Origin: Spirochaetota bacterium
Lineage (GTDB): Bacteria > Spirochaetota > UBA4802 > JAKQUI01
Length of the DNA stretch: 43,904 nucleotides
NCBI GenBank assembly: GCA_029562645.1
Contig: JAKQUI010000035.1
Span: 1 to 43,904 of the forward strand
Direction: 5' to 3'
The first letter of the stretch is position 1. The number at the start of each line of letters is the position of its first letter. Positions 38,230 through 43,904 of the stretch are shown piece after piece. A program made the translations under genes and the position numbers. The notes under the pieces were generated by a model. The model was given only the letters and a program-made list of their open reading frames with translations, ran no database searches and was not told the origin of the DNA.

Positions 38230-38561
38230 TGGATGGCAATGCCCTCTCTGATGATGTTTAATATCAGGGGCGTGCGAGCAGCTTTAAAGTAATCGCTATT
38301 GATAACGGTAATTGATACGACCGTGTCGTGTTTGAGGGCAATCGGGCTGATGTGCGGCAGATACCGCTCGAGTTCGTCCATCGGCGTAACGGCGCCGTCG
38401 AGCAGGATTGCCACATCGATGTCCGAGCCATCCATGTAGTCCCCGCGCGCATACGAGCCGTATAAAAACATTCCTTTCAGGCGGGATGTGTACAATTCTA
38501 ACAATGTTTTCCGTGCTTCGTTCAATACCGGCACGATCTGTTCTGGGATTCTCGGTTTCAT
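38226..38561 (-). CDS. Minimal nucleotidyltransferase (MNT, MntA-like)
   Basis: The 111-residue product is a minimal polymerase-beta-fold nucleotidyltransferase. The catalytic pattern GSYARGDYMDGSDIDVAI has G35-S36 and D47-x-D49. In characterised HepT-MntA pairs such an enzyme AMPylates the HEPN toxin and neutralises it. I chose the ATG at 38561 (MKPRIPEQ) because homologous proteins begin shortly before the helix leading to the GS motif; the frame is open 22 codons further. No clear Shine-Dalgarno is visible. It is the first gene of the pair. Confidence 0.85.
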   Translation of the reverse strand: MKPRIPEQIVPVLNEARKTLLELYTSRLKGMFLYGSYARGDYMDGSDIDVAILLDGAVTPMDELERYLPHISPIALKHDTVVSITVINSDYFKAARTPLILNIIREGIAIQ

Positions 38562-38693
38562 GATTTCAGTTAAATCGGAAGAGCCTGTTTCGCTCAGTAT
38601 GCGTCTGGCGGAATGGTTCGCAACCATTTTTTCTCACGATTGCTTTCGTGTTGGGGTGGTGGCATGCCGGTTCATTATGTCGGGTTCGTACGG

Positions 38694-39557
38694 CTAAAAC
38701 GGCAGCTTCTCCCGCAAAAGCGCGATGACCGAGTTCGGCTGGACGTTCGCCTGCGCGAGCATCGCCATGTTGGTCTCGGCGATGATGGTGTCCTTGGTGA
38801 GCGCGACCATCACCTCGGCCACGTCGGCGTCGCGGACCACGCTGGAGGCGCCGTGCGCGCTCTCCCATGCTTGCGAGAGCTCCTGCGCGGTCTTCTCGAA
38901 GCGGCTGATGTAGGCGCCCAGGTCCGAGCGCTGCTTCACGATGCGCTGGATCGCATGGTCGAGCAGACCGATCGCGTCGTTGGCCGCCTCGGGCGAGCTG
39001 AGGCTCGCGGCCAGCGCCCCGCTATCGTTCCGGATGCCCAGCCCCCGCGCGGTCATGGTGCCGATGTAGATGCGCTCCTTCTGGAAGCTGTTGGGCCCCA
39101 CGTGGAACCACATGCTCGCGTGGGGGTTGTGCCGCGAGAAATCGCCCAGCATGATCTTCATCGTGTTGAAGTCGGCCTGCGAGGCCACGCGGTCGATCTC
39201 GTCGACGAGCGCCGAGATCTCCACCTGGATGAGCTGCCGGTCGGCCGGGGTGTAGGTGCCGTTCGCTGCCTGGACGGCGAGCGACCGCATCCGACTCATG
39301 ATGTCGGTCGATTGGCGGAGGTACTCCTCGGCGGTGTTCACGATTGAGATGCCGTCCTCGGTATTGCGCTCGGCCTGCCGCAGGCCGTGGATCTGCCCCG
39401 TCATCTTTTCGGACACCGCGAGCCCTGCGGCGTCGTCGCCCGCGCGGTTGATGCGCAGCCCCGACGAGACGCGCTCGGCCGACTTGCCGATGTCCCAGTT
39501 CTTGAACTTGAGAATATTGCTCAAGTTGATGGCGTGCAGGTTGCGATTGATGATCAT
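38694..39557 (-). CDS. flaB: Flagellin, spirochaetal FlaB type
   Basis: The 287-residue core flagellin of periplasmic flagella starts MIINRNLHAINLSN. It has the conserved N-terminal D0/D1 (SSGLRINRAGDDAAGLAVSEKM, DGISIVNTAEEYLRQSTDIMSRMR, LVDEIDRVASQADFN). The short variable middle carries the spirochaetal ASMWFHVGPNSFQKERIYIGTM element, and the C-terminal helix reads NMAMLAQANVQPNSVIALL. Length fits FlaB. The start at 39557 gives the canonical spirochaetal N-terminus, and a sigma-28-like promoter lies so close upstream that the ATG at 39578 would be at or before the transcript start. No other flagellar gene is adjacent. Confidence 0.95.
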   Translation of the reverse strand: MIINRNLHAINLSNILKFKNWDIGKSAERVSSGLRINRAGDDAAGLAVSEKMTGQIHGLRQAERNTEDGISIVNTAEEYLRQSTDIMSRMRSLAVQAANGTYTPADRQLIQVEISALVDEIDRVASQADFNTMKIMLGDFSRHNPHASMWFHVGPNSFQKERIYIGTMTARGLGIRNDSGALAASLSSPEAANDAIGLLDHAIQRIVKQRSDLGAYISRFEKTAQELSQAWESAHGASSVVRDADVAEVMVALTKDTIIAETNMAMLAQANVQPNSVIALLREKLPF

Positions 39558-39579
39558 GCCGATGGTACCCCCACTCATA

Positions 39580-39607
39580 GTTTCGGCGCCGGTACGGTAA
39601 TACTTCA
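39580..39607 (-). promoter_or_regulatory. Sigma-28 (FliA) type promoter of flagellin
   Basis: Reading leftwards, TGAAGTAT (39607-39600) and GCCGAAAC (39587-39580) are separated by 12 bases. They match the FliA consensus TAAAGTTT and GCCGATAA at six of eight positions each. It sits just upstream of flaB and supports the downstream start at 39557. Confidence 0.65.
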
Positions 39608-39732
39608 GCAATTTTTTTGTGGCTTGACGGATTCGCGATCATGTGCACGATTATTGTCGTGCGCAGGGCGCACGTTTTTCATATATGGATCGTGCCCGCC
39701 GCGCGTATGCCGTGCGTGCATAGGAAATAATA

Positions 39733-41655
39733 GTGGAAGGAACGGAAAAAAAGAAAATACTCATCGTGGAGGATTCCGCGACCGCGGCGCTCGCGACGTC
39801 GCATGTCCTGGGTCAATTCGGCTACCAATCGATCATCGTCGACACCGGCGAGGCTGCGGTCGAGGCCGTTCGGGGCGATCCATCGCTGTCGCTGGTTCTC
39901 ATGGACATTGAACTGGGGTCGGGAATCGACGGCGCCGAGGCCGCGCGCCGCATCCTCGCCGTCCGGGCCCTTCCCATCGTGTTTCTCACCGCCTACGCCG
40001 AGGAGCACATGGCCGAGCGCGTCCGCGGCATCACCCGTTATGGGTACGTGATCAAAGACTCCAGCGAGTATGTGCTGCAATCGGCCATCGAGATGGCCTA
40101 CGAGCTCTTCGATGCGCATTGCCGGATCGCGGAGAGCGAAGAGCGATATCGCCTCCTTTCGGAGAACACCGATGACGTGATCTGGCTCTGGGACCTGGCG
40201 GGGAACCGGTACGAGTACGTCGGCTCCTCGGTGCTGCGCCTGCTCGGCTTCGCCGTCGACGAGGTGATGCGTCAATCGCTGTCCGACGCACTGCCGGCGA
40301 AGCATGCCGGATTGCTCACCGAGGAGCTCCCCCGGCGAGTCGCCGCGCTTGAGGCGGGGGACGAGTCGGCCCGTTTCAAGACCTACGCGGTCGATCAATA
40401 CCATAAAGACGGTAGGCTGATCCCGACGGAAGTGTCGACCTCTTTGGTTACGGATCTTCGCGGACGGGTGACGGGACTGCAGGGCGTTACCCGCGACATT
40501 TCCGAGCAGCGGCGCCTCACGACCGAGCTCGCGCAGGCGAACCGGCACCTCGCCGCGCTGTGGGGCGTCGCTGAGCTGGCCGATGCGGGCTTCAAGGATA
40601 TCTGCGACCACATCCTGCGAGCCGTCGTGGAGATGACCGGGAGCGGCTACGGCTTCTACGGATTCATCAACGACGACGAATCGGTGATGACCATCCATGC
40701 CTGGTCGGGCGACGCGATGCGCGATTGCGCCCTGGTCGACAAGCCGCAGGATTTTTCCATCGCGAGCGCGGGAGTGTGGGCGGAGGCGGTGCGTCGCCGG
40801 GAGGCGCTGGTCATAAACGATTTTGCGGCGCCGCACGACGCCAAGCGGGGTTATCCGGCGGGTCATGTCGCGCTCACGCGGCTCCTCGCGGTGCCGGTTT
40901 TCTCGCGCGGCAGGATCGTGTCCGTTGCGGCGGTCGCGAACCGGGAGACACCCTACGGGCCTGCGGACGTGAGCCAGGTGGGCGCCTTTCTCACGGGCAT
41001 CATGTCGGTCGTCGAGCGGCGCCGCGCCGAGGAAGAGGTGCGCCGCCTCCTCGCGGAAAAGGAGCTCCTGCTGCGCGAGGTGCACCATCGCATCAAGAAC
41101 AACATGTCCACCGTCATCAGCCTGCTCGATATTCAGTCGAACGCGCCGGGGAACGAGGCCGCCGGGCCCGCCCTCGAGGAGGCCAACCGGCGCCTGCGGG
41201 TGATGATGATCATTTACGACAAGCTCTATCGCTCGAAGGAATACGGCGCGCTCTCGGCCGACCGCTACCTGGAGGAGTTCGTCCCCGACATGTTCTCGGG
41301 TTTCCCGCACGGCGGGAGGGTGCGGCTCGACATGGCCGTCGAGCCGATTTCGCTGGACGTGAAGTTCCTGTTTCCGTTGGGGATTATCATCAACGAGCTC
41401 CTTGCGAACTCCATGAAATACGCCTTCCCGGAGGGGCGGACGGGCACCGTCCGGATCGGCCTGCGCCGCTCCGACGCGCATGCCGTCGAGCTGGTGTTTC
41501 GCGACGACGGCATAGGTTTCGCGGGGGACGTGGACCTCGCCTCGGCGCGCAGCTTTGGCCTGCAGCTTGTGTCGCTCTTGGTGCGCCAGATCAACGGCGC
41601 TGTCGCCGTGAACGGGCGCGACGGGGCGGAGTACGTGATCACCTTCGCCGCATGA
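39733..41655 (+). CDS. Receiver-PAS-GAF-HisKA_2 hybrid kinase
   Basis: The 640-residue soluble kinase has a receiver at about 7-122 (D58 in LVLMDIELGSGIDG, K in YVIKDSSEY), a PAS domain at about 135-260, and a GAF_2-type domain at about 275-430 (YGFYGFINDDESVMTIHAWSG, LAVPVFSRGRIVSVAAVANR). The HWE/HisKA_2 core LLLREVHHRIKNNMSTVISLLDIQ (His near 451) is followed by HATPase (NELLANSMKYAFP, DDGIGF). The start is GTG at 39733 with AGGA seven bases upstream. It stands apart from the main signalling block, divergent from flaB. The GAF domain suggests a small-molecule or redox ligand. Confidence 0.93.
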   Translation: MEGTEKKKILIVEDSATAALATSHVLGQFGYQSIIVDTGEAAVEAVRGDPSLSLVLMDIELGSGIDGAEAARRILAVRALPIVFLTAYAEEHMAERVRGITRYGYVIKDSSEYVLQSAIEMAYELFDAHCRIAESEERYRLLSENTDDVIWLWDLAGNRYEYVGSSVLRLLGFAVDEVMRQSLSDALPAKHAGLLTEELPRRVAALEAGDESARFKTYAVDQYHKDGRLIPTEVSTSLVTDLRGRVTGLQGVTRDISEQRRLTTELAQANRHLAALWGVAELADAGFKDICDHILRAVVEMTGSGYGFYGFINDDESVMTIHAWSGDAMRDCALVDKPQDFSIASAGVWAEAVRRREALVINDFAAPHDAKRGYPAGHVALTRLLAVPVFSRGRIVSVAAVANRETPYGPADVSQVGAFLTGIMSVVERRRAEEEVRRLLAEKELLLREVHHRIKNNMSTVISLLDIQSNAPGNEAAGPALEEANRRLRVMMIIYDKLYRSKEYGALSADRYLEEFVPDMFSGFPHGGRVRLDMAVEPISLDVKFLFPLGIIINELLANSMKYAFPEGRTGTVRIGLRRSDAHAVELVFRDDGIGFAGDVDLASARSFGLQLVSLLVRQINGAVAVNGRDGAEYVITFAA

Positions 41656-41693
41656 TGCGCGCTCGATAGACCATCACACGAGAGGAGGCGGGA

Positions 41694-42002
41694 ATGGCGA
41701 ACGATCCATTGGCGGTGATACGGGAATCCGACCCGGCGTTGTTCGCGACGTTGGGCGACATGCGCGAGTGCGCGCTGGGCGAGGGCGCGCTATCGAAGAA
41801 GCACAAGCTCCTGATCGCGCTCGCCATCGACGCCGCGATCAAGTCCGAGAACGGCGTCCGCTCCCTCGCGCGGCAGGCGCTCGAGGCCGGCGCGTCGAGG
41901 CGGGAGATCATGGAGGCGCTGCGCGTCGTGAACTATATCTGCGGTGCGGGAAGCATGTACGCGGCGGCCGCCGCGCTTGCGGACGTGTTTCCCGATGCGT
42001 GA
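41694..42002 (+). CDS. CMD/AhpD-like fold protein without redox cysteines
   Basis: The 102-residue helical protein of the carboxymuconolactone decarboxylase family has the SKKHKLLIALAIDAAIKSENGVRSLARQALEAGASRREIMEAL core. Peroxidase-type members carry C-x-x-C-x-x-x-H in the loop after the LIALAI helix; here that loop reads SENGVRSL, so there is no cysteine pair and thiol peroxidase activity is unlikely. Cys appears only later (NYICGAGSMY). AGGAGG lies six bases before the ATG. It is followed after 21 bases by a secreted protein gene. Confidence 0.85.
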   Translation: MANDPLAVIRESDPALFATLGDMRECALGEGALSKKHKLLIALAIDAAIKSENGVRSLARQALEAGASRREIMEALRVVNYICGAGSMYAAAAALADVFPDA

Positions 42003-42023
42003 TCGCGCGATAGCGGAGGTGCC

Positions 42024-42728
42024 ATGATGTCGACCGCTTTCAGGATCATCCCGGTTGTCGCGGTGCTGCTTGCGTGCCTGTGGGGCAGCGCACCGCCGGC
42101 GGCGGCGCAATCGAAGAAGATGACCATCCTCGAGTACTACAATTCTTTCGTGATGTGGAAGAAGCTCGGGTTCGAACACCTCATCGACCGGAAGATCGGG
42201 CCGGAGGGGCGGCAGGAGCATGCGAGCCGGGGCGCGTATATGTACAATATCATCGTCGACGCCCCGAACGGTTTTCTGCAATACGCGACCGGCTGCTCGT
42301 GCCACCAGGAGATAAATTCCTATGCGATCTTCAAGACCGCCGGCGGCGATGTGTATCTTTCCGCGAGCGGCCGGAACCTGAACTTCTATAAATTCGTCGG
42401 TGCAAACAAATGGATCGACGAAACGAAAACGGTCGTGCCGGAGACCGGCCTGGGGGCCTTTCTCGCCGAGGGCGCATCGCCCGCATCGATTCCGGCTAAC
42501 GTGAGGAAATGCTCCGCGATCTTCTATGCGGTGCCGCGCTATGGGACCGTCGTGACTGCGGAGCTGCGGCTGTATTCGAAACACCAGGACGACCCCGAAC
42601 GCTCCGAGCAGGGATGGAAGCGCCTCGAGGCCCTCCGCCCGGCCTTCCGGAAGGCCTATCGGTACACGAAGCTCAATCTGCCCTGGGACCGCGAGCGGGG
42701 CATCATCACCATCGGAAAAAAGGAATAA
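42024..42728 (+). CDS. Secreted protein of unknown function
   Basis: The 234-residue product has a signal peptide (RIIPVVAVLLACLWGSAPPAAAQS, cleavage near residue 29) and a mature part without membrane segments. It contains GCSCHQE near residue 92, a possible disulfide or metal motif, and aromatic-rich beta-like sequence. I do not recognise the family. The ATG at 42024 or 42027 follows GGAGG at 42015-42019. Co-transcribed position between the CMD-family gene and the pseudouridine synthase gives no functional clue. Confidence 0.7.
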   Translation: MMSTAFRIIPVVAVLLACLWGSAPPAAAQSKKMTILEYYNSFVMWKKLGFEHLIDRKIGPEGRQEHASRGAYMYNIIVDAPNGFLQYATGCSCHQEINSYAIFKTAGGDVYLSASGRNLNFYKFVGANKWIDETKTVVPETGLGAFLAEGASPASIPANVRKCSAIFYAVPRYGTVVTAELRLYSKHQDDPERSEQGWKRLEALRPAFRKAYRYTKLNLPWDRERGIITIGKKE

Positions 42729-42740
42729 CGTTGGACGCGC

Positions 42741-43667
42741 ATGGGGGATGATTCCGACGTGCGGGCGAAAGAGCGGCCCGCGGTTCTCGCAACGCACACC
42801 GTCCCGGAGGGGACCGATGGCGCGCGTTTGAGCGAGTACGCCATCGGCGTCTTCGAGATGGTGCCGACCCGAAACGGGATCAAGAACGCCATCAGGCGCG
42901 GCACGGTGTCGGTTGATGGTGCGCCCGGTACAACGGCAACGCGGGTGAGGGCCGGACAGCGCATCGACCTCATCGACGCTCCGGGCCCCGTCCGTCCCGT
43001 GTACGAAATGAAACTCCACGTCGTCTACGAGGACGAGCATCTCGCCGTCGTCGACAAGCCCGCAGGGATCCTGGTGAGCGGGAACGCCTTCCGTACCGTC
43101 GAGAATGCGCTGCCGTTCAATCTCGCCGCATCGGGCATTCGATCCGCGCTTGCGCGGCCGCGCCCGGTGCATCGGATCGACGCCCAGACGAGCGGCCTGC
43201 TGCTGGTCGCGAAGACGTCGCTGGCGCTCGTCGCGCTCGGGCGCGGCTTCGAGGGGCGGGACATCTCCAAGCGGTATCGAGCGATAGTTATCGGTGACAT
43301 CGCCGGCCCCGGCCGGATCGACAACCACATCGACGGCCGCGATGCCGTCAGCGAATACGCTCCGGTCTTTTCCGTTCCCTCGCTCCGAAGCGGTCGTCTC
43401 AGCCTCGTCGATCTCTTTCCGCGCACCGGCCGCACCCACCAGCTTCGCCGCCACCTGGCGCATATTGGCCATCCCATTCTGGGCGATTCGCTTTATGGCC
43501 CGGAAGGGCTCATCCTGAGGGGGAAGGGGCTCTTCCTGGCGGCCGTGGAGATCTCGTTCGCGCATCCCGTCGGTGGCGCCCCCATGCGATTCGCCATCGA
43601 CGAGCCCGCCAAGTTCCGCACGCTGCTCGAGCGCGAACGACGGCGCTGGGAAAAATTCCACGAATAG
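42741..43667 (+). CDS. RluA-family pseudouridine synthase
   Basis: The 308-residue cytoplasmic enzyme converts specific uridines in RNA to pseudouridine. An S4-like RNA-binding domain occupies about 15-80 (IKNAIRRGTVSVDGAPG), followed by the catalytic domain with VVYEDEHLAVVDKPAGILVS, the signature PVHRIDAQTSGLLLVAKT (catalytic D147 in the HRID motif, usually HRLD), and RTGRTHQLRRHLAHIGHPILGDSLYG. Whether it modifies 23S rRNA or another RNA cannot be decided. The ATG at 42741 lies 12 bases after the preceding gene with only a weak ribosome-binding site. Confidence 0.94.
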   Translation: MGDDSDVRAKERPAVLATHTVPEGTDGARLSEYAIGVFEMVPTRNGIKNAIRRGTVSVDGAPGTTATRVRAGQRIDLIDAPGPVRPVYEMKLHVVYEDEHLAVVDKPAGILVSGNAFRTVENALPFNLAASGIRSALARPRPVHRIDAQTSGLLLVAKTSLALVALGRGFEGRDISKRYRAIVIGDIAGPGRIDNHIDGRDAVSEYAPVFSVPSLRSGRLSLVDLFPRTGRTHQLRRHLAHIGHPILGDSLYGPEGLILRGKGLFLAAVEISFAHPVGGAPMRFAIDEPAKFRTLLERERRRWEKFHE

Positions 43668-43776
43668 GGCCTTTCCGGTTCGCAATTTCTGTTCGTGCGG
43701 GAATTGATGAGACGGGCGTGAGGCTTTTTTGTATTTTTCTATTTATTAGACTTTATAACCTCATCCCCTGATATGA

Positions 43777-43904
43777 TGTGACCCCAATACTTTGCACTAC
43801 CCACCAGACATCGGGTATTTAAAAGGCAGAGAAACAAAAGAGCGACGATTGACCAGACTGATATACGCGGATTGGATACCGCAGGACAATTGGTTCGTCG
43901 GGAG
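43777..43904 (+). other. Unidentified open frame running off the right edge
   Basis: The frame is open from 43777 to the end. Possible starts are TTG at 43792 and TTG at 43849; from the latter it reads LTRLIYADWIPQDNWFVGR, which looks protein-like. I do not recognise it. The preceding 110 bases (43668-43776) are AT-rich, with a T-run near 43725-43740 that might serve as a weak terminator for the pseudouridine synthase gene. Confidence 0.3.

Noticed and set aside
38612-38628. AATGGTT-CGC-AACCATT hairpin followed by a T-run on the plus strand
   Set aside because: It looks like a weak intrinsic terminator, but no plus-strand gene ends upstream of it; the nearest genes read leftwards.
39679-41481. 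600-codon minus-strand frame opposite the receiver-PAS-GAF kinase
   Set aside because: Antisense shadow of a well-supported kinase gene.
41790-43685. 631-codon minus-strand frame opposite the pseudouridine synthase region
   Set aside because: Shadow frame across three plus-strand genes with clear ribosome-binding sites and motifs.

Overview
The window looks like a chromosomal segment of a spirochaete with moderately high G+C. The best evidence is a 287-residue flagellin of the spirochaetal FlaB type (minus strand, 38694-39557) behind a sigma-28-like promoter. No rRNA or tRNA gene was recognised.

Layout. (1) 1-8857 is a type I-C CRISPR-Cas locus in the order cas3, cas5c, cas8c, cas7c, cas4, cas1, cas2, leader, array. 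The left edge carries the start of an IS66-type transposase pointing left, and cas3 keeps only its second helicase half. The element has probably cut off the HD nuclease and first RecA domain, so interference may be dead while Cascade and adaptation genes look intact. cas8c has an internal ribosome-binding site and start that should yield Cas11c. The array has 33 full 32-bp repeats and 32 spacers. (2) 8858-9508 holds no gene, only palindromic dispersed repeats including a 131-bp direct duplication. (3) 9509-18316 is ordinary metabolism and envelope: a small secreted Cys-rich protein, a MazG-like pyrophosphohydrolase, glycogen phosphorylase, a flavodoxin-like lipoprotein, a penicillin-acylase-family hydrolase, a CDF-type transporter and a PLP aminotransferase. 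(4) 18317-20158 is a rearranged accessory patch. It holds a MITE-like repeat, an apparent ribosome-mediated transcription attenuator whose 35-codon leader peptide is rich in Ile and Val, an antitoxin/PIN-toxin pair whose toxin lacks a normal start codon, and a 178-bp duplicate of the aminotransferase 5' end.

(5) 20159-35392 is a block of nine co-directional, tightly packed signalling genes: an XRE-receiver fusion, a c-type-haem sensor kinase, a 1329-residue 7TM/multi-PAS kinase, a single-domain receiver, a receiver-PAS-PAS protein, a PAS kinase, a receiver-receiver-kinase, a receiver-PAS-kinase and a receiver with a degenerate HD-GYP-like output. Overlapping or nearly abutting genes suggest a single transcription unit and a branched phosphorelay. 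(6) 35408-43667 contains a Cys-rich protein with a receiver-like partner, a WG-repeat secreted protein, an MNT/HEPN pair, flagellin, a further receiver-PAS-GAF kinase, a cysteine-less CMD-family protein, a secreted unknown and an RluA-type pseudouridine synthase. The right edge enters an unidentified open frame.

The observations most worth following are the attenuator upstream of the aminotransferase, the dense haem-linked phosphorelay cluster, the IS-truncated cas3 beside an apparently intact array, and the internal Cas11c start.
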